64,000 bases of DNA from Galeopsis tetrahit (GCA_963675135.1 OY776119.1:72471727-72535726); one strand, 5' to 3'. Shown: positions 41,619 through 52,134, numbered from the stretch's first letter. Notes: generated by a model from the sequence alone, not told the origin. Numbers and translations are program-made.

Positions 41619-42936
41619 TAGCACAAGGTTACACCCAAGTTGAAGGAGTTGATTTTGATGAAACTTTTGCACCTGTTGCTAGGATAGAATCTATTAGATT
41701 ACTGCTAGCTATTGCATGTTTTATTGATATTAAACTTCATCAAATGGATGTAAAGGCTGCATTTCTAAATGGCATATTAAATGAAGAAGCATATGTTGAA
41801 CAACCTATAGGATTTGAAGATCCACTATATCCTGATCATGTATATAAACTTAAGAAAGCATTGTATGGTCTTAAACAAGCTCCTAGAGCATGGTATGGTA
41901 GACTTACTGACTTTCTTTTGGAATATGGATTTATTAGAGGAGAATCTGATAGAACTTTGTTCATTAAGCACACTGAAAATGATATACTAATTGCTCAAAT
42001 ATATGTTGATGACATTGTGTTTGGTTCTACTTGTGATAAAATGTTGAGTAAAAGGCAATGACTGCAACATTTGAAATGAGTATGGTTGGAGACTTGAACT
42101 ATTTTCTAGGTCTTCAAATCAAACAGTGCAGAGATGGTATTTTCTTTTCCCAAAGCAAGTATGCTAAGAACTTGGTTAAAAGATTTGGTCTTGAGAATTC
42201 AAAACCAATGAAAACTCCTATGGGATCTTCTTTGAAACTTTGCAAAGACAGTGCTGGAACAGATGTTGATCCAACACTTTACAGATCCATGATAGGTAGT
42301 TTACTGTATTTAACCTCTAGTAGACCAGATATTATGTACAGTGTGTGTGTTTGTGCTAGGTACCAAGCTAATCCAAAGGAATCTCACCTGAATGCTGTGA
42401 AAAGGATTATCAAGTATGTTGCAGGTACAAGTGACCTTGGAATCTGGTATACTAAGGACACCAACAACATTTTAATTGGTTATAGTGATGCTGATTGGGC
42501 TGGAGACATAGATGATAGAAAGAGTACGAGTGGAGGATGTTTCTACATGGGAAACAATCTTGTATCATGGCACAGCAAGAAGCAGAATTGTGTTTCACAA
42601 TCCACTGCAGAATCTGAGTATATAGCTGCTGGAAGCTGCTGTACACAACTCTTGTGGCTGAGTAAGATGTTCCATGACTATGGTATGGAGAATGGTATAC
42701 TTACTATCTTTTGTGATAATACTAGTGCCATTAACATTTCTAAAAATCCTGTACAACACTCACTCACAAAACACATTAGCATTAGACACCATTTTATGAG
42801 AGATTTAGTAGAGAAGAATATTGTTAAGTTGGAGTATGTACCTACTGAAAAACAGAATGCTGATATCTTTACTAAAGCCTTAGACCATGAGAGATTCTCT
42901 ATCTTGAGGAAATCTCTTGGCATGAGCACTATCTGA
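41612..42936 (+). pseudogene. SIRE-like reverse transcriptase and RNase H, frameshifted
   Basis: RT resumes in a third frame: GYTQVEGVDFDETFAPVAR, HQMDVKAAFLNG, YGLKQAPRAWYGRL and the catalytic IYVDDIVFGS near 42000. At about 42058 the frame shifts again, with a small loss, to MTATFEMSMVGDLNYFLGLQ. The rest is open to 42936: RPDIMYSVCVCARYQ, YSDADWAGD (RNase H), STAESEYIAAGS, IFCDNTSAINISKN and ADIFTKALDHERF. All normal copia RT and RNase H landmarks are present, but two frame breaks prevent a single polyprotein. Confidence 0.88.
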
Positions 42937-43863
42937 AAAAATTCGGATGGATGTTGTCACAAATGCGGCAGCATTTGGGACAACATCATGGGTTGTATAA
43001 ATTTTATAAGTTGAATTTATTTCTTACTTAGTTAAATAATTCCTTTGTAAAATATCTACGAATCTAAGAACATTGGAGTGCAAAAATAAACATGTCTTAC
43101 ACCTCTCAAATGCATAAAAATGAGAATGTTATTAGCATACTAAAAGATGTACCAAATCACTGAGTAACTATGGAGCACGGAGTTCACTACTACGATGCCT
43201 TCTTTTCAAAAGGTGATATTTGGTAAAAATATCAACATATTTGTAATCCATTAAGTAAGTATGGGGCACGGAGTTCGCTACTACGATGTACTCTACAGGA
43301 ACAATGGATCAATACAAATTAGATGCTATAACACAAAAAAAAAAAAAAATTATGGTGCAACACAAATGAAGCAAATTCATGTAAAAACCGTGTTGAGGTG
43401 TTTGTAACAGTTTTGAGCACAACATTGCCTGATTCGAATTTATTTTTATCTGTGTAATTATTTAATTATTTATTGAAATTAAGTTTATTTATTTAATTAA
43501 TTACTGACCCTTATCTATTTTTTTATGCGAAATTAATTCTGGAAGCTTCTTAATTATCTAATTAATTTAATTAATTTAATTAATTGATCTTTTCCCACTA
43601 ATTAACCATGATCTAGGTTGTGGCTAATAATGTGGAGCACTTTCGAAAAATTCTAGATTAATTCTTCTGTTTTATTTTTCTTAACCTCCAACTACATTAC
43701 TCTCTCTATAAATATCGAACATAAGATGCCATTTATTTGCTAAATTGTGATTTCTGATTGTGTTAAGTACTAAGATTGCAAAATTGTTATTTGGTTGTGT
43801 ATATCTCAAAGAAGTGTGTGCAAATTTCCATCCTTACCTTGAAATTCCAACCGCCTAACTTAA
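42937..43863 (+). other. Non-coding spacer between pol and the extra ORF
   Basis: About 0.9 kb. It contains two 29-bp direct repeats with two mismatches, 43169-43197 and 43260-43288 (core GGAGCACGGAGTTC..CTACTACGATG). Near 43700 there is CTATAAATA, which may mark a separate promoter for the downstream ORF. Confidence 0.6.
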
Positions 43864-46008
43864 ATGGCTGGAACAAACTCGAATTCCTCACAATCTCTCT
43901 CTGATTCGAAAACCTCATCTCACTCTCGCACAAATCCTCTCGAAATTCTTACTTCCATGGCTTCACAAAACTCTACCGCTTCAAATGCTGACTCGAATGT
44001 CTCTGCAACTCCATCAACAACCACTCCCACTCCTCAAACTGCTCCTCAAACCATTCCACCAACAACCAACATTCCTCAAGATGCAACTGTTGAACAGTTC
44101 AACAAGGCCATCGAAGAAGTGTCTGACTCTCTTCGAACAACTGGTCATCTGCCCGTGATGAAATTTGGAGATATCACAGTGGATATCTCAAGCTATTTGG
44201 CTGATCAAACCGCCCAAATGGCTGTCGCTTCAAAAAGCCCTAAATCACCCTCTGTTCACGAATTGCAAACTGAAAATGTTGAAGCTTCTGTTGAAGAAGA
44301 AGCCACTGCTACTTCCGACCCTGAAGATGTTGAAATGGAGGATGCAAACATTTCTGAAGGTACAAACTCTTCACTCTCTGTTTCAGATGAGTCTGCTCCA
44401 ATTCCTTTCAAGAAAATTGCACAGAAAGGAAAAAGGCAGAGAAGCCCTGTACAAAGAAGGAGATCGTACCGTGTGTTCACCCGTGTGGATTATTCTGAAT
44501 CCATGAGGAAGAAGAAGAAAGCTGGAGCTGATGCTGGTGAACCTATTCAAGTGTTCACAGATTCTGAAGATGAAGCTCCTATTGTTGCAGAGAAACCAAA
44601 GAAAATTAAGACTGTTGTTGCTGAAAAATCCAAAACGAAGGTTGTTGCTGAAAAGAAAGGGAAAGGAAAGTCTGTTGCTGAACCAAAAGGCAAAGAAAAG
44701 ATGATCACTGAAGACGAACCAGCTGAGTCAGAGTCCAATTCTGATTCTGAAAAGTGCTTGAGAGACATTCTGAAGTCTCTTAGGAAAAATGCTGAGCACA
44801 ATGCTGCTGCAAAGGAAGCTGCACCAGGACCTGAAGATGGTGGCAGTGGAGATAGCTCTTCCAGTGCAGCAAGCAGCCCTGAACAGAGCTCTGCTAAAAG
44901 CTCAACACCAAGCTCAGATGACCTTGATTCTGAAGAGGGAGGTATTTCTGATTCTCTTGATACACTAGAGAATAGATTGGCCATTTATTCTAAAAGAAAA
45001 CTGCTGATAGAGAAGAGGATCAATATACCTGATTTTGATAGTAAAGGCATGGTTAGTTTCTTAGAAGAAAGGAATTTGATGCATGCTGTAAATTTTGGTG
45101 AATCTTTCTTGACAAATTGGGCATATGAATTCTATGCATGTTTGAAAAAGAGCACTGGTAGGAGATCTTCTAAGTGGTATGGGACTGTTAATTTTAGGGG
45201 GAGGGATGTACCTTTTACTCCTGAGTTGATAAATGAGTTTTTAGAAATTCCCAATGTTGAGGTTGATGAAGAACCTGACATGGATGTGGTCATTTCTGCT
45301 ATAACTGCTGGTAGGGTAGTTAAATGGACTAGACACATGCTAGCCAAAGACCTCACTTCCCTACACTCTGTGCTATACAAACTCATCATTTACAATTGGA
45401 TTCCCACCACAAATACTACCAAGATCACTAAGGATCAAGCTGTTTTGATTTATAGGATTTCTGTGCTTAAGAAGTTTAATTTGGGTCTCACAATATTCCA
45501 ACATATGATGAGATTTACTGGGAGAGTTTCTGAGAAAGGCAATTTACCCTATCCTGTTCTGATTTCTAACTACTTGAGACATCATGGTTTTGTTGCCAAG
45601 AACACTGATGTGTTGAGGGGGAGAGTTCCACTGTTGGCCATAGCTCCTGCCTTACTCACTGGGGATAGAGTAATTGATCTGCCCTTGCTTGCTCCTGGTA
45701 CTGAACATCAGCAAAGACCCTCTACTTCTGCTCAACCAGAACCAACCAGACCCTCTACTACTAATTATCCTGAATCATCCAGACAAAGACAGAGAAATGC
45801 AACCCCAAATGTTGAGAACATCCGTATCAACATTTCTGGTAATGTGTATCTTTCACAGGAATCCATCAAACTCCAACTCCAACACTTGCAGGACACAATA
45901 GATGAGCTTCAGTTCCTGAAGAACAGGTGGACCAACCTACTTTCACCTACAACAGGGGGAGTACCACCACCATCCAACACCACCATCCAACTCCAATGTG
46001 GTCATTGA
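43864..46008 (+). CDS. SIRE-lineage extra ORF (env-like / PF20167-type transposon protein)
   Basis: 714 codons. Residues 1-120 are Ser/Thr/Pro-rich and low in complexity. About 120-360 is acidic and basic by turns, with KKKKAG and EKKGKGKSV-type patches. About 375-600 is a folded domain of the plant transposon-protein type: IPDFDSKGMVSFLEERNLM, NWAYEFYACLKKS, YGTVNFRGRDVPFTPELINE, KDLTSLHSVLYKLIIYNW. The C-terminus has a helical segment (ESIKLQLQHLQDTIDELQFL). The position between pol and the 3' LTR is where SIRE elements carry their env-like ORF. I see no signal peptide and no strong membrane helix, so an envelope role is not supported. A 13-bp tandem duplication at 45966-45991 shifts the frame near the end; without it the frame would run on to a TAG at 46172. 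Confidence 0.78.
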   Translation: MAGTNSNSSQSLSDSKTSSHSRTNPLEILTSMASQNSTASNADSNVSATPSTTTPTPQTAPQTIPPTTNIPQDATVEQFNKAIEEVSDSLRTTGHLPVMKFGDITVDISSYLADQTAQMAVASKSPKSPSVHELQTENVEASVEEEATATSDPEDVEMEDANISEGTNSSLSVSDESAPIPFKKIAQKGKRQRSPVQRRRSYRVFTRVDYSESMRKKKKAGADAGEPIQVFTDSEDEAPIVAEKPKKIKTVVAEKSKTKVVAEKKGKGKSVAEPKGKEKMITEDEPAESESNSDSEKCLRDILKSLRKNAEHNAAAKEAAPGPEDGGSGDSSSSAASSPEQSSAKSSTPSSDDLDSEEGGISDSLDTLENRLAIYSKRKLLIEKRINIPDFDSKGMVSFLEERNLMHAVNFGESFLTNWAYEFYACLKKSTGRRSSKWYGTVNFRGRDVPFTPELINEFLEIPNVEVDEEPDMDVVISAITAGRVVKWTRHMLAKDLTSLHSVLYKLIIYNWIPTTNTTKITKDQAVLIYRISVLKKFNLGLTIFQHMMRFTGRVSEKGNLPYPVLISNYLRHHGFVAKNTDVLRGRVPLLAIAPALLTGDRVIDLPLLAPGTEHQQRPSTSAQPEPTRPSTTNYPESSRQRQRNATPNVENIRINISGNVYLSQESIKLQLQHLQDTIDELQFLKNRWTNLLSPTTGGVPPPSNTTIQLQCGH
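45966..45991 (+). repeat. 13-bp exact tandem duplication causing a frameshift
   Basis: ACCACCATCCAAC at 45966-45978 is repeated at 45979-45991. Since 13 is not a multiple of three, the reading frame changes and ends at 46008. Confidence 0.9.
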
Positions 46009-46821
46009 GGAGATTAATGATGATGGAGCTCCAGCTGCTGCTGATGCTGGTGATGGACCTGATGCTAATGTAGTGGCACACCTTGCATCTACTTACTTTG
46101 TTGATGAAGGAGATGATGATGATACTACTGAGATGGACACCTTGTATGGTGATCTACCTGGAGAAAGCTGTTAGACAGGTGGAGATCTGAATTCCACAAT
46201 GGCTATGGTGCAGGAAGATGATGCTGCAGCTGTTTCCACAGCAATATAAGTCATTTAATCAGTTCTACCTTTGTAATTAATGTTTAAGTCTGAATTCTGA
46301 AATTCTGATACAATTGTTCTTATATTCCTAGATGATAGGGTACTTATTTCTGCAACTTGCTTAATGATTCCACTTGATATTTGTTTACTGCTTTGCTTAA
46401 GTTGTTTGCAGATTGACATGTGTCTACTATTGCAGGTTGTAGTGTAGTTTCTGTTTTTTTTTTTTTTGTTTTACATTATATTTTTTGCTCTGATTTTTTA
46501 TTTTTTGTTAGTGTCATACTTAGATTCTAAGTGAATTTCTTCCAGTTCAACTTATTATCTTAGTATAGTTACTTATGTTGTGAATAAGTGTAGTGTTTAT
46601 ACTTGTTCTATTTCGGATAAAATTTATCTTGATCTTATGGCACGGATCATTGTAAAATTATCCCTGATCTTCATTTGATTTGATCGAACGGTTAGAACAG
46701 GTATTGTCTTGACTAGTGCTTAGCAATGATGTTAACCTCAACTAAGTACATAATACTGAGTATGTATAGAAATATATGTGCATCAGGTGTGTTGTAGTCG
46801 AAAGGTCAAATTGGGGGAGAT
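46009..46821 (+). other. 3' region of SIRE-like element to polypurine tract
   Basis: The first 165 bp are the displaced end of the extra ORF, in another frame and acidic (GDDDDTTEMDTLYGDL), then non-coding T-rich DNA. The polypurine tract at 46811-46821 directly precedes the LTR. Confidence 0.65.
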
Positions 46822-47689
46822 TGTAGATGTTGTTAATCCTTAAATGCCTTAACATTATCAACAACATCTTAATTTGACCTTCCGAGATTTTTTCTAAGTC
46901 TTTTCTGAAATGCTACATTAAATGTTGATCTAAATGTTGTCGCATTTCTGGCAGGATCTAGAAGCTTCTACAAGGATCTGGAACCTGGAAGATTCCAGAA
47001 CATTGGAGAACATGCTAGAACGACCTAGATACATTTGGAACGACCTGGAGCAGCCTAGAAGGATCTAGAAAGATCATGGAAGTTGTGGAAGTTGAGTTCC
47101 TAAAAAATAGGACCTCAATGTGGAAGCCTCTAGAATCAGCACCCCACTACTATAAATACTGATGGAAGGCTTCTCAAATCAGTGTACTCTATTCGATCAA
47201 CTTCCTAGACCGAGCGTATATCCCTGTTAGGAATTGTGGCCAGTAGAACTACCTTTTAGTTCATACGAAGTATCCCACCCGTATGGCTGTGTGTCTTCTT
47301 ATCTATTGAGAGTGTAATCTTTAGATAGACTAGACATTTCGACAGTGTATACATTATACACTTAGTTCGTTTTTAGAACAAGGCACCTGCCTCGTTTGTA
47401 GTTTCTGTTGTGAATGTTAATGCTGTAACATTTCACACAACATTTATACTTGAAGATAAGTATTGGTTTTCGCCGTAAGGCTAGCATAGATTTTTATTTA
47501 TAAAATCTATGTGAAAAATTATTTCCATTGTGTCTCGTTTGTTTTTAGTGTTTCAAGTCTTCCGCTGTGTTAATCATAATTTCTGATATTCTGTTAGAGT
47601 CAGTGTTGCACTATTTGTCTCAACATTCTGTGCAACATTTATCTAATTACTTAAACACTTCTATACACATCCATACCAGCACACTTTCA
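46822..47689 (+). repeat. 3' LTR of SIRE-like element
   Basis: 868 bp, preceded by the polypurine tract and followed by the AAAGG duplication. Confidence 0.93.
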
Positions 47690-47907
47690 AAAGGGGTCGT
47701 GCACCTAATTTCAAAATATAAAAAAGTTAAAAATTAAAAAGAAAAAGAGGTGAACCGGTCTAACCGGTTTAGCGGTTTTGACTGGTTTAACCGGTTTTGA
47801 CCGATCGAACCTCAAAATGGTTTTTGGACCTATTTTGGACCGGTTCCGTGACCGGTTCACGGTTGGACCGGCCGGTTTGGTCCGGTTCTAAAATCACTGG
47901 TTAAAAT

Positions 47908-48191
47908 CTCTCTTTCAAGAACTATGTTTTTCCATCAAAACTATCCATGCCATCTACTGCGACAATATTGGTGCGACATATCTTTGCTCCAACCCAATTT
48001 TTCACTCTCGAATGAAACACATTGCCATTGACTATCACTTTGTTCGGGATTTGATCAAAACAACTCAGTTACGTGTTTCACATATGTCTTCCGAAGACTA
48101 ACTAGCAGATGCTCTCACAAAGCCTCTTGCTCGTTCTCGTCTTCAAATGTTGATGATCAAGATTGGACTCTTCTATGGTACTCCATCTTGA
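47908..48191 (+). pseudogene. Old copia pol, 3' portion (end of RNase H)
   Basis: Continuation of the pol frame after the nested insertion. Blocks visible are SLFQELCF, IHAIYCDNIGATYL, MKHIAIDYHFVRDL and LADALTKPLARSRLQ, matching the order in the copia at 4820-6845. An in-frame TAA interrupts it just before LADAL (about 48099-48101). It ends before the polypurine tract. Confidence 0.85.
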
Positions 48192-48198
48192 GGGGGCA

Positions 48199-48367
48199 TA
48201 TTAGACATATATAATATATTAGGATATATTATATATATCTTGTAGATCTTTATTTCCTTAATTAGAGATATAGAGTAGATATGTTTTGTATCTATAAATA
48301 CTCCCATAATGTATTCTTTATTTTCATTCAATGAAATCATAATTTCCCTATTTATTGTTTATCTACA
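48199..48367 (+). repeat. 3' LTR of old copia
   Basis: 169 bp; follows GAGGGGGCA; followed by the CTCGC duplication. Confidence 0.9.
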
Positions 48368-48372
48368 CTCGC

Positions 48373-48681
48373 CACCTTTGTATTGGTCACCTGCATATAC
48401 AATTTCTCCCTCATTACATCTCCTTGGCCGGACACTTCATTTTTGTTTTCATTCCTTAAGAATATCTCATCTTTGTTTAAAAAGTAAATAAATTTGGAAG
48501 CCCTATCTTTAGAATCAAGACTCTTATATAGGAAATATCAATCTTTTTTCATCTATATAAAAACCCACTTTTCCTACCGAATTATTTACTATTTTTATTT
48601 GCTTATCCATCAAATTTTTTCATACACGTTCTTGCTCATCAATATATTCATTCCTATTCGAAAACTTCAAAGAATTCGAAG
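48373..48681. other. Flank upstream of F-box relic
   Basis: AT-rich; no gene. TATATAAAAA at about 48554-48563 could be a TATA box of the former F-box gene. Confidence 0.4.
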
Positions 48682-49165
48682 ATGAATCAAGAACTTTCAT
48701 GGGAGATGATTTCCGAGGTGTTGTCTAGAACTTTGCTAGATACGTTGGATAGATGTAAGATGATGTCCAAGGAATGGAAGGATATGATCTACGACTCCAC
48801 TTTCTTTCCCTTTATATTTCAAAAATACGGGTGTATTCTTTGGTTTTTTCGTTCAGGATATGTATAATAGCAAAGATATATCTAGGTTCGTTGGCGAAAA
48901 TCAAAACGGAGAAGGTTGCATAAACAAAAGTTGGCCATCGGGTAATGTAAAAATTATAGCTTCTTGCAACAAAGGAATAATGTGTAGTGAGAAACGGAAT
49001 GATAAAAATAGTCGATGGTATGTAGACAAACCAGCAACCAAGCAATGGAGAGTGATGCCCAACCCAAAACTCCGTTATATATAGAACTGTTGGAGTTGCG
49101 CTTGTTGTCTCCACATCAAAGCCATTGTTCGATTATCCGAGATGAAAATCAATGAGTACGTAATT
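48682..49165 (+). pseudogene. F-box protein pseudogene (N-terminal half)
   Basis: ATG at 48682. The F-box reads LSWEMISEVLSRTLLDTLDRCKMMSKEWKDM with FFPFIFQ after it, over about 50 residues. A frameshift near 48850 moves the sequence to another frame (YNSKDISRFVGENQNGEG, IIASCNKGIMC, TKQWRVMPNPKLRY), which resembles the start of an F-box-associated domain where the usual text is like GSCNGLLCL and WNP.T..W..LP. It continues in a third frame (VGVALVVSTSKPLFDY) and then fades. No full-length product is possible. It lies just outside the old copia's 3' TSD, so the copia may have landed near an already dying gene. Only distantly similar to the intact F-box gene at 17213. Confidence 0.7.
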
Positions 49166-49560
49166 CAACCGTTTGTTATTTTTTTCCTGATAATTTGCCG
49201 CACTTTTGATAAGTATATCTTATCACTTCAGATTATTAATTAAGAAATTGTGATAGTAGTATTAATTAATTATTGCAAATTAAGTATTCCAATACTATAC
49301 GTACGCAATTTGGGATCTAGTAATAAATATCCAATTAATTTTATTATATATGCGCTTAAGGATACAAGCTTATTTTGTTTTTGACGCAGAGTCGGTCTTG
49401 AGATTTTGTAGGCTTGGGGAGAACACGAAAAATGAGCCCCTTCTTCTAGCATTTTGAGAGTAAATGAGTTTTTGCACAATGGGGATAGGCGAGGGAGGAA
49501 AATTACTTTTTATATAGGGTATAAATGACATTTTACCACCTATTTTGCACATAATAGTAA
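49166..49560. other. AT-rich intergenic DNA
   Basis: No gene or clear repeat. Confidence 0.45.
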
Positions 49561-49567
49561 CTCTGAA

Positions 49568-49690
49568 AACACAACAAAAATTGGCCCTAATACCGAGGGA
49601 ATTAGAGAGGGAAAAACCCTCGCCAATGAATTTTGCGAGGGAATTCCCGAGGGAAGTAGTCCCTCGACAAAATGTTCCTCGACTTAAATT
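49568..49690 (+). mobile_element. Possible CACTA-like terminus relic
   Basis: ACACAACAAAAATTGG followed by repeated CCGAGGG / CCCTCG motifs in both orientations (about 49594-49682), the organisation of a CACTA subterminal region. No partner end found. Confidence 0.3.
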
Positions 49691-49899
49691 TCTCAAACAT
49701 CTACACCTATAACGTTTCAAACCTAAAGACATTCGTTCTGAAATGTAAATCATTCACCCTCCTACTGAAACCATGACCCTAAAACCACTCAAAACCCTAC
49801 TGCTACTCAAAATCTTCTGACTCTTCTTACAACAAATGGCGATTTCACTGAATGTTTATGAGAATGATGGAACAATCATGCCAGCATTAACGCAGTTCA

Positions 49900-50792
49900 T
49901 GATCTTCTAGTCTATATGTTTCTTCTTTCCACACCAACAGGGGGAGAAGCTGCATAAGATGCTGCACCTAATGCAAATTGTTGTAGATGTGAATTATCTT
50001 GCTTGTTGAAAGGGGAAGTTTTACATCTACAGGGGAGTTTTGGAAAGATCATATTTAGGGGGAGTTGTTTTCGATGGTTCAAATTCACTTTGATTTAACA
50101 TTACATTCTATTCTTGTTGTCTATTCTACACTTGAATTGATAGTTTTATATCTCTTAGTTTAGATGATTGCTTTTTAGTATTACATCTCTACTTTATTTG
50201 TTATCTACTATTGTATCAGATTTGTTGTTGTCGAAAGGCCAAATTGGGGGAGATTGTTGATGTTTTGTCAATGTTGTGAAGAATGTCACAACATATTTGA
50301 CAACATCATTAATAATTCGTCCTTTCTTTCACAATCAACACTGATGGTGACAGTCAAGAAACAGAAGCTGTACAAGAAAGTGATAAAGCAGTAGCTGAAG
50401 ATGCACAAGATATCGATGTCATTAAAAGCGTGCATGGATACTTATGAAAGCATACAAACTAAAGAAGTTATAAAGTATGGGGGAGTTTGTGCTGATCCAT
50501 GAAAATGCAGTTGAAGTGTTATTCAACCCAATCCTCTCCTTTACTTATTTACATAACTTTTCTTTATTTGTTTGTAATGCTTGTAGGATTTATATTTCTG
50601 TTATTTTCTTTATTTATGTTTTTAATCTAAACACACTGTTTTTAGTGTTTAGAGAAAAACTTGTTACTTACATTTGGCGATTACGGTTTTATCTCATTTA
50701 CTTGATGTAAACTTTGTATATTTCTACCTTGAATATTTCTGTATGTTTAACATCAGAAGTATTGTAGTAGAAAGGTCAAATTGGGGGATATT
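49900..50792 (+). mobile_element. SIRE-type 3' internal relics (two polypurine-tract regions)
   Basis: AAAGGCCAAATTGGGGGAGA at 50233-50253 and AAAGGTCAAATTGGGGGATA at 50771-50790 match the sequence before the 3' LTR of the SIRE-like element (46801-46821). The first is followed by an LTR-like start TGTTGATG (50255) that soon gives way to an acidic coding scrap (EAVQESDKAVAEDAQDID, about 50350-50430), which looks like the end of a SIRE extra ORF. So two damaged SIRE-type 3' ends lie in tandem. Confidence 0.6.
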
Positions 50793-51264
50793 ATTGATGT
50801 TGTACCTGTGATGCTTATTTTGATCCAACACTCTTGACAACTCTGTTTGTCGAGTGTTGTACAAAATGTTCCATCACTTTGGTCTTTTCCCTTTCTCCTA
50901 ACACTAACTCCGATTTTAAATGTTGTTCTTAATGCCCTTGTATGCAGGATTGAAGACGTGGAAGTTACCAGGTCAAGCGGTTGCATAAATATAAGGAGTG
51001 AGAAGTTAGGAGCATGCATGGTGGTTCCTACTTTTAAGTAGTTTTTGGAGGAGGTTATAGATCATGTAAAAACTGATCTATGAAGGTTGCATGTAGTTGA
51101 AAACGTTGCAAATTAATAGAGGACTAATGCAACAGTATGATAGATTGTTGTAGACCCAATCAACATATGTATCATACTTATTTCGTATAGGAGATTATAT
51201 GTATAGACCTAAAAGGGAGGTAGTTTCATATAGTCAATTAGACTTTTCAAACCTTTCTAAAAGG
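50793..51264 (+). repeat. Truncated SIRE-type LTR relic
   Basis: Starts TGATGTTGTACCTGTGATG directly after a polypurine tract and shares ATGTTCCATCACTTTGGTC and AGGTCAAGC..TTGCATAA blocks with the next copy. It ends where that copy begins. Confidence 0.55.
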
Positions 51265-52134
51265 TTGTTGCTGATGTTGTACCCGTGATGTGCAGAATGT
51301 TCAATCACTTTGGTCAACATCATAATTCGCCTAACTCCGAATTTTTCTATGTTGCTTTTAATGTTCCCTTAATGCAGTTAGAAGACATGGCAGTTGTCCA
51401 GGTCAAGCAGATTGCATAAGAAGTGAGAGAATTACAAGCATAATTGGAGGTTAAGAAGTTACCTAAATTCTAGGAGTTGTGGGGGAAGTTATCTAGATCA
51501 TGCGGTTATGATCTAGAGAAGTTGAAGGCTGAAGAATATTTATATTCTATAAATAGAGGCAGCCTCAACGCAATTAAGAGAGGAGAAAAATGACACACTA
51601 CATTACGAGACTATCGAAAGCGTGGCGCTTCTAGTCTTTTGGAAAATCTGTGTTTTATTCTCCGTTGTAGATCATGTAAAAGACGATCCGCAACTCAAAT
51701 ATTCGAGAGAAGAAAAACTATCTCATACTAAAGCTATCGAGTGCATTCGTGTATTTAGTTTAGGAAAATTATTGTTTCCTCTCTCTTCGTGTGATAGATT
51801 AGTTGTAAACTCTATCAAGTAATCTAGCACATTAGTTTTGAATCTAGAAGGTTTATGTATAGACCGAATTGAGGATTTGTTCCATAAAAGTTATTCTAGA
51901 TTCGTAGGGTTGTCAATACCGTGTAATTGACACTGCCGTACCTCGAAGAGGTTTTTGGTTCTTGTTTTACTAATCATATTTTTAGTGAAACAATATAGAC
52001 TTATTTATAGTCTATAAAAAATTTTGAATACTCTGTTTTTTCGTGTTTTTAATTTCCGCTGCTCTAATTATTGTCTTCGTTGTTCCATCATATGTAAGAC
52101 AACACCTCTGATTTTGCACGCACACACACTTTCA
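51265..52134 (+). repeat. SIRE-type LTR (probably solo or 3' LTR), about 870 bp
   Basis: Starts TGTTGCTGATG and ends CACACACTTTCA, like the LTR end at 47689. Contains CTATAAATAG (about 51548-51557) as a probable TATA box. Length is close to the 868-bp LTR at 37529 but the sequence is a different subfamily. No matching 5-bp TSD seen. Confidence 0.6.

Larger units (their letters stand above)
37529..47689 (+). mobile_element. Young SIRE/Maximus-like Ty1/copia element, 10.2 kb
   Basis: LTRs of 868 bp at 37529-38396 and 46822-47689 (TGTAGATG..CACTTTCA) differ at 4 positions by my alignment (about 0.5%). TSD AAAGG at 37524-37528 and 47690-47694. Primer-binding site TGGTATCAGAGC (38399-38410) complements initiator Met-tRNA. 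Polypurine tract TTGGGGGAGAT at 46811-46821. The order is gag, PR, INT, RT, RNase H, then an extra long ORF (43864-46008) between pol and the 3' LTR, the layout of the SIRE lineage. Pol is defective, see entries below. Confidence 0.93.
36840..47899. mobile_element. hAT-type element inside the old copia, itself holding a SIRE-like element
   Basis: The left end reads CAGTGTTTTCATAACCG; the right end on the minus strand reads CAGTGATTTTAGAACCGG. Flanked by the 8-bp duplication GTTAAAAT (36832-36839 and 47900-47907). Its own sequence is about 0.9 kb: an AACCGG-rich terminal part at each side and a tandem array (37013-37527). The rest is the SIRE-like insertion at 37529-47689. No transposase, so non-autonomous. 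Confidence 0.88.
32613..48367 (+). mobile_element. Old Ty1/copia element, host of the nested insertions
   Basis: LTRs of 169 bp at 32613-32781 and 48199-48367. Both start TATTAG and end TCTACA, and differ at 15 positions by my count (about 9%). TSD CTCGC lies at 32608-32612 and 48368-48372. A primer-binding site (TGGTATCAACGAG) starts at 32782, and a polypurine tract (GAGGGGG) precedes the 3' LTR. The pol frame is interrupted at 36839 by a hAT element (36840-47899) and resumes at 47908. Without the insert and its 8-bp duplication the element is about 4.7 kb. Confidence 0.92.

Noticed and set aside
43864..46008. Calling the extra SIRE ORF a true viral envelope gene
   Set aside because: No signal peptide or membrane helix visible; the domain resembles a plant transposon protein.
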